Virus record (IMG/VR): IMGVR_UViG_3300047483_000045 | Span: 1 to 26,240 of that record | Reading direction: 5' to 3' (one strand) | Length of the DNA: 26,240 bases | Source of the DNA: a virus | In this document: piece by piece, positions 10,072 through 18,276 of the stretch | Numbering within the stretch: position 1 is the stretch's first letter | Layout of the letters: the number at the start of each line of letters is the position of its first letter | Translations under genes and position numbers: made by a program | Notes under the pieces: model-generated | What the model saw: only the letters and a program-made list of their open reading frames with translations | Database searches by the model: none | What the model was told of the DNA's origin: nothing

Positions 10072-10479
10072 TTATATTATTTTTTTTGATATTTCATACG
10101 ATGGTTTTTCGTCCACAGTATACCCTAATTCTTTATGTATATTTAATAAACCTTTATTTCTACCGATACTTAGTATTATCTTATATCCAGTACTTATAGC
10201 GACATCTTCAAGTCCACTTACAAGCATCGTCAAACATTCCGCTCTATCTGTTTCTCTGTAATCTGGGTCTGATACTATCCATTCTGTCCAAGCAACCTTA
10301 GAATTCGTAAGATACAAAAAACCCGCCGCTATCGGTTTGTTTTCTTTTTCTACAATTAATCCACCTAGGCCATTTAATGGCAATAAGTCCTTACTCATTT
10401 CAGGCCAACCCCATGCTTTCCACCACGATTGCAACATTTCCCAGTCTGATTCTTGTATTGATCTAATATTTAATTCCAT
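10072..10479 (-). CDS. GNAT-like N-acetyltransferase, 135 aa
   Basis: The short alpha/beta protein matches the GNAT layout: an N-terminal beta strand and helix (LNIRSIQESDWEMLQSWW), a central strand pair (GGLIVEKENKPIAAGFLYL), a strand with WIVSDPDYRETDRAECL followed by a long helix, and a C-terminal NKGLLNIHKELGYTVDEK segment typical of the GNAT end. The acetyl-CoA loop is not the canonical (Q/R)xxGx(G/A): DYRETDRAECL occupies that place, so activity is uncertain. Small GNATs are found inside structural operons of several environmental phages, where they may modify virion or host proteins; the substrate is unknown. It sits between tail and ejection genes, 15 nt after one (a tandem ATTAA leader) and 1 nt before the other, so it is expressed late with virion genes. 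Confidence 0.75.
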   Translation of the reverse strand: MELNIRSIQESDWEMLQSWWKAWGWPEMSKDLLPLNGLGGLIVEKENKPIAAGFLYLTNSKVAWTEWIVSDPDYRETDRAECLTMLVSGLEDVAISTGYKIILSIGRNKGLLNIHKELGYTVDEKPSYEISKKII

Positions 10480-10497
10480 TTAATTTAATTTAATTTA
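10480..10497 (-). promoter_or_regulatory. Tandem ATTAA leader before the acetyltransferase gene
   Basis: The 15-nt gap between the 491-aa gene stop and the next ATG, together with the stop codon itself, is a run of about three and a half copies of the 5-nt unit ATTAA (plus-strand TTAAT). There is no purine-rich Shine-Dalgarno sequence. It fits the A/T-only start leaders seen throughout this module and probably acts in translation initiation, as in Bacteroidota, where SD pairing is weak. It could equally be drift in an AT-rich gap. Confidence 0.4.
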
Positions 10498-11970
10498 AAA
10501 CACTGAATAATCGTAGTTACAAGATGCTGCAAACAATTCTTTAGCACCACCAACATCAGTAGCGTTATCTAGAGACATGTCAACAACAGCGAAGTAACCT
10601 TTTATTCCTGATATTTCATTACCAAAAGATATTTCTTCTGGATTAGGCTCACTCTTATTCATAAGAACAGCCATGTATTTATTTTCTTTTCTATCAAAAC
10701 CTGCTCTGTTAATTGGAGGGTATAGTGTACTAGGATATGAATTACCATAATCATCATAAGCTCCAGTCATATAACTAAATATAGCTGGATCACCAACACC
10801 ATTCAATACTCCAACAATATCTTGAGTACTTATGTAACCAGGTCCTAATAAATCAGGTCCAGTCAAATCAGATCTAAACGAAGTAACTTGCCATCCATTA
10901 GCACCTTCGTAGTTTACAGTTTTAAAGATCTTAACATTGCTAGGAGCTTCGTTAAATACAAATCTAATTGCCGATGTGTATTGAACTCCATAAAAATTAC
11001 ATCTAGTATTAGCAGCGTTATTATAATGTTCCCAAAGCTTACCAGAATTTAACGTATAAAATTTATTCTTTAAACTAATCATTTGAGAAGGTTTAAACGA
11101 ATAAAAACTTGCCCAACCATTAGCTTCTTCAGTAAAACCTAAAGTGTTATATGATTGATCTGGATTAGTTGCTGATTTCTGCGTAGACAAAACATACTGT
11201 TTGTTATGAGTGTCCCATCCTCCTATAACTTTACCATTACCATAATATTGAGAATCTATGTTGTTAAATTCATCTCTAAAATAATCAGTCATACCATATT
11301 GCGATATTTCTGTTATACCATCTTGAGACAACCTTAATACAGCGTTTCTATATCTATCAGTAAAGTACTTTCTATAACCATAGACAGCGAAACTTCCAGG
11401 GTCTTGACTTATACCATATACACCAGCATAAGCTTGTGTCTGTCCAATTACAACATTTGAAGATGTTACTGTTCCAGCACCTTCGGCCGAATATATAGCG
11501 TCTTTATCTATTAATGCTCTACTAATCTTGTTTTCTTGAAATATAATTAAGTTGGTATCTTCTGCGTATAGTTTTTGAATAGAACCGTTAGCAGGATCTA
11601 AACCTTTAGTTATTTCTTCACCAACCGAAAACTGATTAGTATTATTAACTCCTGATTTTGAATTAAATATACCAGAATATATTAATGCACTTGATCTTAT
11701 CGCTGCTAAATTGTTAGTATCAACTAAATATGCTTTAACACCAAAGTCGACACTTAAATTGTTATAACCACCTCTTATTCTGGCTTCTTCAATAACCCAT
11801 TCTTTAGCGGGTTGCGCAGTTACACCAGCTATTGGCCAACCAACATTAACACCATCTATAGTAGTTGGAATACCAAACGAACCATCCCAAGTAGGAGTAT
11901 TAGCGTCTTCTTCAAATACTTTTTTAAGTAAAAAGGTATTAAAATATTTTATTTCTACTACTGCTGCCAT
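10495..11970 (-). CDS. Tail protein, second part of a split tail-tube/nozzle family, 491 aa
   Basis: The protein is beta-rich, with repeated short Tyr/Gly/Asn-rich strands. Its most recognisable block is at about 140-235, running from NLIIFQENKISRALIDKDAIY through YAGVYGISQDPGSFAVYGYR to LRLSQDGITEISQYGM. I know this block from the C-terminal half of long tail proteins in crAss-like and related environmental phages. Here it is a separate gene directly downstream of the 1054-aa protein, which carries the matching N-terminal half. The two probably assemble together in the tail tube or nozzle. The gene is preceded by an 82-nt gap containing a hairpin and followed by the acetyltransferase after 15 nt. 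The exact structural role (hub, nozzle or muzzle) cannot be read from the sequence. Confidence 0.75.
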   Translation of the reverse strand: MAAVVEIKYFNTFLLKKVFEEDANTPTWDGSFGIPTTIDGVNVGWPIAGVTAQPAKEWVIEEARIRGGYNNLSVDFGVKAYLVDTNNLAAIRSSALIYSGIFNSKSGVNNTNQFSVGEEITKGLDPANGSIQKLYAEDTNLIIFQENKISRALIDKDAIYSAEGAGTVTSSNVVIGQTQAYAGVYGISQDPGSFAVYGYRKYFTDRYRNAVLRLSQDGITEISQYGMTDYFRDEFNNIDSQYYGNGKVIGGWDTHNKQYVLSTQKSATNPDQSYNTLGFTEEANGWASFYSFKPSQMISLKNKFYTLNSGKLWEHYNNAANTRCNFYGVQYTSAIRFVFNEAPSNVKIFKTVNYEGANGWQVTSFRSDLTGPDLLGPGYISTQDIVGVLNGVGDPAIFSYMTGAYDDYGNSYPSTLYPPINRAGFDRKENKYMAVLMNKSEPNPEEISFGNEISGIKGYFAVVDMSLDNATDVGGAKELFAASCNYDYSVF

Positions 11971-12006
11971 ATAATTATTATTACTTATTTATGTATTTGT
12001 TTACAA

Positions 12007-12037
12007 CATAAGGGTTTATATTATTAAAACCCTTATG
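12007..12037 (-). terminator. Perfect 11-bp intergenic hairpin between the two tail-protein genes
   Basis: CATAAGGGTTT (12007-12017) and AAACCCTTATG (12027-12037) are exact reverse complements around a 9-nt A/T loop. The hairpin starts 16 nt after the stop of the 1054-aa gene. Neither strand has a T-run after the stem, so it is a poor intrinsic terminator. It may be an RNA 3'-end stabiliser, a processing site or an attenuator that sets the ratio of the two tail proteins. Confidence 0.6.
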
Positions 12038-12052
12038 CTATAAATCAACTTA

Positions 12053-15000
12053 TTATTGAGATGACTCTATTTTACCTAAACCTTGACCACTTATTCCTCC
12101 AGTACTAGGATGTACTTTTACATATAAACTGTAACCATAAGTTCCAGGAGGCAATGTAAATCCAGTAGATGTAACCGAAGTAAAACCAGACCCAATAGGA
12201 ATATTTGCATCTTTAAAATTACCGTCTACACTTATCGTGGTATCTATTTGTGAATCTCCAAATGACCTAACAGAAGCGGCTCTAAATGTAGCTGGCAAAC
12301 CAGTAACAGTAACAGTTCCTAAGTAGTTTCCTGTTCCTCCAGGTGGTACGTTAAATTGATACTGAGTTGGACCGTCGAAAACAACACTAACTCTATATGG
12401 GTAAGTAACAGTAACATTAGCAGTATCTGTAGCTCCACTAGCTTCTGTCATTGTAACAACCAAGTTAAATGTTCCTTCGGCAGTACCATCTAATTGCTGT
12501 AATAAACCACTAGATGTTATGGAGAATAAAGACGAACCAGCAACGGACCAAGCTAAGTTAGATGTACTGTTTCCGCCAGAAGGGTTAGACCCGTTTACAC
12601 CATCAAAATCATAAACATTAACAACACCTTCAGCTAAACTTATTGTGCTTGTAGGTTTGTTTGTTATAGTAGGTGATACATTTGATAACGCTCCTGTTCT
12701 TGTGTAATTCTTTGATATTATAGGATACCCAACGGTAGCATTAATAGTGAATGTATATGCCTCTGCGGTTGATGCGCTAAATCCATAATAGAAATATGCT
12801 CCAGGTGCCGTTTTTATACGGTACACACCAGGAGTGCTTGTTTGTTCTATAACAAATTTAGAAGTCACATTTGTACCAGTACCAGTTATTACGTTAGTTA
12901 TGGTAACAGTGTCTGGAATTACATCATCTCCTAGTATGTTATCAAAAGAAAATCCCGTTGATGTTATAGTTCCAGGAGCAGCTGCCTCTGATAAAGTAAA
13001 ATTCCATCCATTTAGATTACCTAAGCTTTCAGTAGAACCTTCTTCTATTGCTGTATTTAATTCAGTTATCAATCCAGCTGTAGATGTTTCCCAATATATA
13101 TCTAATTTTGACTCTACTGGTTTTGTTTCGTATACAGATAGATTTATAACATCGTTTGTACTAGTGATAACACCTAATTCAACAGGCGTTGAAATCCTTG
13201 CTATTATAGGATCTGAATTTATTTGATAAAAATTTTCAAAGCCAGCAGGAACTGTAGATGGCGAAATACCATCAGGGTAAAATAAAGAATTGCTAGTAGC
13301 TATCGTACTAACAAAAGCATATTCATTCCCAGGATAAAACTGCTCGTTATTATATGCTGAAGTATTATTGTTTACTCTAGGAAATAATATAACGCTACTT
13401 CTAAACTGTCTCTGCGCAGGGCCAACCTCACTCAAGTCTCTTGGTACTTTATTTATATTGTCGTTAAGTAAAACAATGTGAGAAGTTTTTCCTAATTCTA
13501 AAGTAGGACTATCAGGGTAAGCCGCCATTGTTCCAGGTAAGTACACATTGTAATAATCCTGTTCTGTTTGTTTAACTACTATCTTATAAGAATACCATCC
13601 TAGTGGATTGTAATTAACACTATTTATGTCTCCGTTATATATTCCAGGCCATCCAGTACTAGTGTTTGGTAGTGTTGGAGATATAGGTGAGTTAAATAAT
13701 ATTTTTAAAGAATTACCAGACCATTCAGAAGGTATAATATCACCACTTCCGTTATAAGGTAAATATAATGACGATGCTCCAAATTGACCTGGAAAATCTG
13801 TTGATATTTGATCCGAAAGAATAACACCTGATTGTCTACCAAATCTATCTGCTAGAACAACTCCAACTTGGTAGTTTCTATTCTCTTTAACAGAATGGTT
13901 AGGATATTCAACTTTGCTTGTACCTTTGTCAGATGTAAAACCAAAAGGTAATTTTGTACTGGCTCCAACGTTGTAGTTTAAATACTTTGGATACGAAAAT
14001 TTATCTTGGTAATTACCATAAACTATTCTATTACCAACTACCTCTTGACTCAGCGCTTTTACTGGAGTTGTATCATACACTCGAATAACGTCTCTACTTG
14101 GTAGAGTCTTAAATGGTTTTTTAGATTGATAGTCATAACTATAAACTACTGCCGATGTGTTCCAAACGTACCCACTTCCTTTTGAAGGATCAGGCAATGT
14201 TGGTATAGAATCTACAGCACTAACAGCAACGCTATCTGCTTCTTTGTATAATATTTCTATCTCAGATATTTCGTACAAAGAACTTATTAAGTTTGCAGGA
14301 CCTGGTAATAATATTTGTAAAAGTATATTATTAACTTTGTTTTGCATAAACCCAACTATAGTACTTCTGTAAGCGGCTGTTTCATCGTCAACAGCAGGTT
14401 CTGCTCCAACTGAAGGAGGAGGAGAATATAAAAAATAGCCATCTTGTTTTGGAATATAAGCTATTTGAGTAAACGGAGCCATTATAGAATACTCTCCGTC
14501 TTTAAACTTGTATCTATAACTAAACCTAACATATTTACTTTCTAAGTAAGCAGGATCACCAGCCCATCCAGCGTCGTAATACGGATTAGGAGTAGTTCCA
14601 TTTGGTAAATACTCACTGACAACGTCATACATTGTAGTTTCATATTGACCTGGTTCTAATACGCTTTCTCTGTATAATTCAGGTGAATATAAAGGACTAA
14701 GCTTGGCTACTGATATTTGTTCTTCGTTAATGTAATACGTTGAATTAGCAAAAGCCTTACTCACGTTTATACGTCTAGGTTGATTTCTATTATCTGTCCA
14801 GAACAATAGACTTTCTAGTAAGTTTATACCGTATATTGGGAATTGTGTTGAGAAGTTTAAGAAAGCGCCACTAACCAAAAGATTAGTAGCGTTTTGTTTG
14901 TTATTGTATACGTATATATAATTTTTAGCAGTTGGACTGTAGTCTGTACCACTATAGTTTGTTAAGAATATGTATATGTTATTATTTGATTCATCAGCAT

Positions 15001-15217
15001 ATACACCAATACATTCTAACCCGGTAGTATTAGCTAACGCGTTAAAGTTAACCGTTAAACTATTACCTAAAATATTTTGTAGTGTTCCAACGTCAGAAGC
15101 CTCTGATCTATTAACTTCTAGATTTAATGCATAGCGATATTCGTTATTAGGCATTAATCTATCGTCAATGTCTTGGTTCATTTTTGAACTAGTGAAATTA
15201 TTTTTAATTTCTGCCAT
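12053..15217 (-). CDS. Large tail protein with C-terminal Ig/cadherin-like domains, 1054 aa
   Basis: The N-terminus carries a hallmark block (SKMNQDIDDRLMPNNEYRYAL, then SDVGTLQNILGN) of a tail protein family found in crAss-like and other environmental phages. Further family blocks are GNRIVYGNY (about 390), KENRNYQVGVVLADRFGRQSG (about 440-460), VVKQTEQDYYNVYLPG (about 540-560) and LNDNINKVPRDLSEVGP (about 580-597). From about 690, after a KPVESKLDIYWETST block, the chain becomes Ser/Thr/Gly-rich and beta-like. A cadherin/Ig-like segment lies at about 845-945 and another beta domain at about 945-1054. The C-terminal domains probably project from the tail and could bind host glycans (inference). 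The propeller-like block expected further along in this family is instead in the next gene. It starts 4 nt after the upstream connector gene. Confidence 0.82.
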   Translation of the reverse strand: MAEIKNNFTSSKMNQDIDDRLMPNNEYRYALNLEVNRSEASDVGTLQNILGNSLTVNFNALANTTGLECIGVYADESNNNIYIFLTNYSGTDYSPTAKNYIYVYNNKQNATNLLVSGAFLNFSTQFPIYGINLLESLLFWTDNRNQPRRINVSKAFANSTYYINEEQISVAKLSPLYSPELYRESVLEPGQYETTMYDVVSEYLPNGTTPNPYYDAGWAGDPAYLESKYVRFSYRYKFKDGEYSIMAPFTQIAYIPKQDGYFLYSPPPSVGAEPAVDDETAAYRSTIVGFMQNKVNNILLQILLPGPANLISSLYEISEIEILYKEADSVAVSAVDSIPTLPDPSKGSGYVWNTSAVVYSYDYQSKKPFKTLPSRDVIRVYDTTPVKALSQEVVGNRIVYGNYQDKFSYPKYLNYNVGASTKLPFGFTSDKGTSKVEYPNHSVKENRNYQVGVVLADRFGRQSGVILSDQISTDFPGQFGASSLYLPYNGSGDIIPSEWSGNSLKILFNSPISPTLPNTSTGWPGIYNGDINSVNYNPLGWYSYKIVVKQTEQDYYNVYLPGTMAAYPDSPTLELGKTSHIVLLNDNINKVPRDLSEVGPAQRQFRSSVILFPRVNNNTSAYNNEQFYPGNEYAFVSTIATSNSLFYPDGISPSTVPAGFENFYQINSDPIIARISTPVELGVITSTNDVINLSVYETKPVESKLDIYWETSTAGLITELNTAIEEGSTESLGNLNGWNFTLSEAAAPGTITSTGFSFDNILGDDVIPDTVTITNVITGTGTNVTSKFVIEQTSTPGVYRIKTAPGAYFYYGFSASTAEAYTFTINATVGYPIISKNYTRTGALSNVSPTITNKPTSTISLAEGVVNVYDFDGVNGSNPSGGNSTSNLAWSVAGSSLFSITSSGLLQQLDGTAEGTFNLVVTMTEASGATDTANVTVTYPYRVSVVFDGPTQYQFNVPPGGTGNYLGTVTVTGLPATFRAASVRSFGDSQIDTTISVDGNFKDANIPIGSGFTSVTSTGFTLPPGTYGYSLYVKVHPSTGGISGQGLGKIESSQ

Positions 15218-15221
15218 ATAA

Positions 15222-16454
15222 TTAGTGTTTAATCCATTTCGATTGACCTCTTAATACTTGGCTAATTTCTTCAAGTTTAATGTTAGACAATCTTATTTTA
15301 GCATTTCTTAGTTTAGCGCTCTTCTCTTGTTTAAGTCTTTGCACTAAGTACTCAGGTTGATTAGCTCTAGTAGAAACAATAGCATGTAATAAATAAGCAT
15401 ACATTGCTTCTTCTGCTAATTTAGGAACTCTAGAGTCCATTTCATAAGCTAACCCATCAGAAACATATTCTAATACAATTAACTTACCAACAAGATTACT
15501 ACTAAAAGCTATTTTTCCTTCTCTATCATTTATAGTGAAGTACCCATTTACATTAGCATATTGAGGATCCATTCCGTATCTTCTTCCGTACCAAGCACTT
15601 TGTAACCAAACGTCTCCGTTGTACCAGTCTCCTACGAAATCAGCTGCATTGTAATCGTAATACTCACTATTGTTTTTCTTCCATCTTCTTTCAGTTATAG
15701 AAGTTCCTTCTACATTAGAATCAAAGTTGTCCTGAATTGGTACACCATTATCGTCTTGCAACGGAGTAGCGTAAGGATCTATAGTTAAGTTGTTTGTAGG
15801 ATATATAATGTGTTTTACACCGTGATAGTCGATCCATGACATGCGTACATAATTTACGTAGTCTTGAGGTATAATGACATTTAAGTTGTGAGGTATTGTA
15901 AGTTCTTGTGATTTTATACTTTTTAAAGTATCATAACTAAACTCTTGTAAAGCTCTTTTAGTATGGAATATAACATCGGTCTTTTTAACTGAACTTATTA
16001 ACTTACCATTACCAACGTAAGCAATCATAAAGTTATTTACGACATCCTCTAAAGTAACGTATTCGTAAGAGCCATAGTTATTTTCTACAGTATTACCGTA
16101 AGCAAAACTACTAGGATCTGACCAATCACCATAGTTACCGCCATCTAAAGTTTTAAGTTGAACTACAATATAAGTTCCATTAGCTAACGTACCAACTGTT
16201 GTTATAGTATTTCCACTAACAGAATAGTCGCTAGTGTATTCGGTAAACGTACCTGGATAACCGTTTGGACTAGTATATAACTTAAAGTTATTCAATCCAT
16301 AATCAACGTTAGAAGGATCGTAACTACCAAACGCTAGATTAGTATCAAACGTCGTTGTAAACGCTCTCTGAGTCCCATCTGCTAAGAAACTTTGTGCTCC
16401 TTCGTAGTATTGTCTATTTGTTTCGGTAATTAAACCGTTATCTGGTATCGCCAT
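15222..16454 (-). CDS. Head-tail connector/neck protein with fused N-terminal fibre-like beta domain, 410 aa
   Basis: Residues about 130-400 match a neck/connector family of environmental phages, recognised from LEDVVNNFMIAYVGNGKLI, KKTDVIFHTKRALQEFSYD, IPQDYVNYVRMSWID and the C-terminal helix rich in Lys/Arg. Residues about 15-110 form a separate beta domain (FLADGTQRAFTTTF ... YTSDYSVSGNTITTVG ... GTYIVVQLKT) that resembles the N-terminal domain of T7-type tail fibres in pattern. I infer it could anchor a fibre or act as a spacer. The gene lies 7 nt after the 255-aa connector gene and 4 nt before the large tail protein, so the three are very likely co-translated. The leader AATAAAATATG matches that of the giant ejection protein. 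Confidence 0.78.
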   Translation of the reverse strand: MAIPDNGLITETNRQYYEGAQSFLADGTQRAFTTTFDTNLAFGSYDPSNVDYGLNNFKLYTSPNGYPGTFTEYTSDYSVSGNTITTVGTLANGTYIVVQLKTLDGGNYGDWSDPSSFAYGNTVENNYGSYEYVTLEDVVNNFMIAYVGNGKLISSVKKTDVIFHTKRALQEFSYDTLKSIKSQELTIPHNLNVIIPQDYVNYVRMSWIDYHGVKHIIYPTNNLTIDPYATPLQDDNGVPIQDNFDSNVEGTSITERRWKKNNSEYYDYNAADFVGDWYNGDVWLQSAWYGRRYGMDPQYANVNGYFTINDREGKIAFSSNLVGKLIVLEYVSDGLAYEMDSRVPKLAEEAMYAYLLHAIVSTRANQPEYLVQRLKQEKSAKLRNAKIRLSNIKLEEISQVLRGQSKWIKH

Positions 16455-16461
16455 ATTTTAT

Positions 16462-17229
16462 TTAGCTTTTTGAATTTATATCCTCTAGTTGAGATTGTTG
16501 AGCTGCTGCTTGTACAATCTGTGGGTCTTTTATTATTATACCAGCGTACATTAATATTTTTATTATCAAACGAGTTTGTTCAGACTCATGTACTTCAAAG
16601 TTCCTAGATCCTGTGTTTGGAGTACCAGGTACAAAAGGAGCTGGATTATATATGTATTGACCTCTTGATCCAACTGTAAAACCCCAAACAGGGTCTAATG
16701 GTTTTCTAATATAGTTAGCTGTAACATTGGTTATTATTGAACTAGGTGCTACTATTATTCTTCCAGACTCTCTTAAGAATGTAGGATTTTTTTCTGTTGA
16801 AGCAGTTAACCTTGAGTTTTGTATATAGTAAAACTCTGATTTCTGTAATTCTTCTAATGGTCCAATACTTGTATTGTAAACATTTTTATATGCTAATGAC
16901 CCTAGTCTGTATGGAGAACATACTAAACCATAGGAGTCAGTTGTAGGCAATGTGAAATATCCACCGGCAGAATTCGACGTGTAAGTACATAGTCCAGTGG
17001 TTTCAAATATAGACATCTTCTCTTCAATATTTGCAACTCTATCAGCATAGTTCTCGTCACTCTGTGGAATTCGGAGTTGTTGATTTAAGTCATCAAAATA
17101 TTGTTCGAATATTTCAAGTTGTACTTGAGTTGCTGTCTTATTAAACTCTTGCGGTGTCATATAACCACGCTGTTCTTTGTTTAATATAGATAAAACTGTT
17201 TTATAAACTGTGTCTACGTTTACTGCCAT
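16462..17229 (-). CDS. Head-tail connector (ring/adaptor) protein, 255 aa
   Basis: The N-terminal helix carries LNKEQRGYMTPQEFN followed by AxxxQLEIFEQYFDDLN, a block I recognise from a connector-type structural family of crAss-like and related phages. A beta core follows (about 80-215: YFTLPTTDSYG, RIIVAPSSI, TANYIRKPLDPVWG), then a C-terminal helix (EQTRLIIKILMYAGIIIKDPQIVQAAAQQ). Helix plus beta sandwich plus terminal helix is compatible with a ring protein below the portal. Position directly after the capsid/auxiliary genes and 7 nt before the 410-aa connector agrees. It starts after a 77-nt gap holding a hairpin. The precise ring it forms is not known from sequence. Confidence 0.75.
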   Translation of the reverse strand: MAVNVDTVYKTVLSILNKEQRGYMTPQEFNKTATQVQLEIFEQYFDDLNQQLRIPQSDENYADRVANIEEKMSIFETTGLCTYTSNSAGGYFTLPTTDSYGLVCSPYRLGSLAYKNVYNTSIGPLEELQKSEFYYIQNSRLTASTEKNPTFLRESGRIIVAPSSIITNVTANYIRKPLDPVWGFTVGSRGQYIYNPAPFVPGTPNTGSRNFEVHESEQTRLIIKILMYAGIIIKDPQIVQAAAQQSQLEDINSKS

Positions 17230-17253
17230 TTGTTGTGTTTATTATAATATTTA

Positions 17254-17287
17254 GGCAGTTATTGCAGTTTTAAGTACAATAACCGCC
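17254..17287 (-). other. 11-bp intergenic RNA hairpin upstream of the connector genes
   Basis: On the minus strand GGCGGTTATTG and CAATAACTGCC form an 11-pair stem with one G-U pair around a 12-nt loop. In plus-strand RNA that position is an A-C mismatch, so the fold fits a minus-strand transcript. No T-run follows, so it is not a classical terminator; it may stabilise the 3' end of the upstream mRNA or mark a processing site. Confidence 0.6.
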
Positions 17288-17306
17288 CATATATTAGTAT
17301 TACGTA

Positions 17307-18197
17307 TTATTTAAGTTTTTTCTCTATAGACTTGAAGACTTGTACTCCTTCATCTGTCTTAAAGAAAGCTGCCATAGCTGAATAAGGATTCTCATCAAAT
17401 GGCACTGTCATTAATTTTCTATCGTTTTCACCCCACATAAATGTTCTTTGGTCATGTGATAGTTTTATAATGTTGTTTTCTGTAGCTCTAATAGCAATGT
17501 TTCTTAATTGAACATTATCATCATTGGCTAACTCTAAGAACAAAGAAGGATTTCTTCTAGCGAATAGTAGTAAATCTCTTTTTATCTCCTTAGAACTCAT
17601 CTTATTCACTCTAGAACCAGCTTCTACACGTACGATAGCTTCAGCTTCGTCAATATCCATCTCAAAAGCAGCGTTCATTGCGTGTACTTCTAATTCTATG
17701 TAATCTAAATCATCTTCAGCCTCTTCACTTGGATCAAACTCAGTGTACTTAACACCAAGACCAGGGTGATAGATTGATAATAATTTTTGTAAGTTTTGTT
17801 TTTCTTTTGCAACATGTAAGATACCATTCTCAAACATTATGTGCCCTAAAGTTACTTGTCCTTTTTGCTGACTAACTAAAGGTGAATTTTGATTGGTAGC
17901 GTATCTAAGTTCTTCTTGTTCGCCGGTTTCTTTGTTGAACCATATTAACGGGTATCTAACAGTGTGTTTACTCTGTAAGGTATACGTTAAAGGAGCGTGA
18001 CTATCTGATATTACATAGGTTCTATCTTTTATTTCCCATGTTGGTTTAGATTGTTTTGCTTCTACCTGCGTATCTTTTAATTTAGTAACAACTTCTACAG
18101 GTTCGTTAACTTCTATTTCATTAACCATATCAACGTCTTGAATTGTTGTTTCTAATTTTGCACTAGGTTGTGCTACTTGTTTTTTTGCTATTGCCAT
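17307..18197 (-). CDS. Virion structural (head-associated) protein, 296 aa
   Basis: After an acidic low-complexity N-terminus (about 1-55), residues 60-150 hold a conserved-looking block: TYVISDSHAPLTYTLQSKHT, then PLIWFNKETGEQEELRYATNQ, then GQVTLGHIMFENGILHV and LQKLLSIYHP. I associate this block with a structural family encoded next to the capsid gene in several phage groups, of unknown exact role. A helical, acidic/basic C-terminal half follows (IKRDLLLFARRNPSLFLEL). Its place right after the major capsid gene suggests a head auxiliary or decoration protein (inference). It has its own upstream unit: a terminator after the capsid gene and a copy of the AT leader against its ATG. It is followed by a 77-nt hairpin gap. 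Confidence 0.7.
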   Translation of the reverse strand: MAIAKKQVAQPSAKLETTIQDVDMVNEIEVNEPVEVVTKLKDTQVEAKQSKPTWEIKDRTYVISDSHAPLTYTLQSKHTVRYPLIWFNKETGEQEELRYATNQNSPLVSQQKGQVTLGHIMFENGILHVAKEKQNLQKLLSIYHPGLGVKYTEFDPSEEAEDDLDYIELEVHAMNAAFEMDIDEAEAIVRVEAGSRVNKMSSKEIKRDLLLFARRNPSLFLELANDDNVQLRNIAIRATENNIIKLSHDQRTFMWGENDRKLMTVPFDENPYSAMAAFFKTDEGVQVFKSIEKKLK

Positions 18198-18217
18198 AAT
18201 ATAATATAATTTAATAA
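18198..18217 (-). promoter_or_regulatory. AT leader motif, copy 2 (before the 296-aa gene)
   Basis: The 20 bases immediately before this ATG (minus strand TTATTAAATTATATTATATT) are identical to those before the scaffold ATG at 20901-20920. The copy lies just after the T-run of the terminator behind the capsid gene, where a restart of transcription or a strong translation signal would make sense. It does not match the Bacteroidota TAnnTTTG promoter element. Confidence 0.5.
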
Positions 18218-18222
18218 ATTTT

Positions 18223-18270
18223 AAAAAAGGTAATAATTACCCCCGTCATTTCAACAGGGGTAATATCACC
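18223..18270 (-). terminator. Intrinsic terminator after the major capsid gene
   Basis: On the minus strand, 7 nt after the capsid stop, GGT (18270-18268) and ATTACCCC (18264-18257) pair with GGGGTAAT (18243-18236) and ACC (18231-18229), with a small internal loop. A run of six T (18228-18223) follows at once. This is the best terminator for minus-strand transcription in the window. It probably ends most scaffold-capsid transcripts while allowing some read-through into the connector genes. Confidence 0.75.
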
Positions 18271-18276
18271 AGGTAA

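Noticed and set aside
12834-13226. Plus-strand open frame of 130 codons.
   Set aside because: It lies wholly opposite the Thr/Ser-rich beta domains of the 1054-aa tail protein and its composition mirrors that gene.
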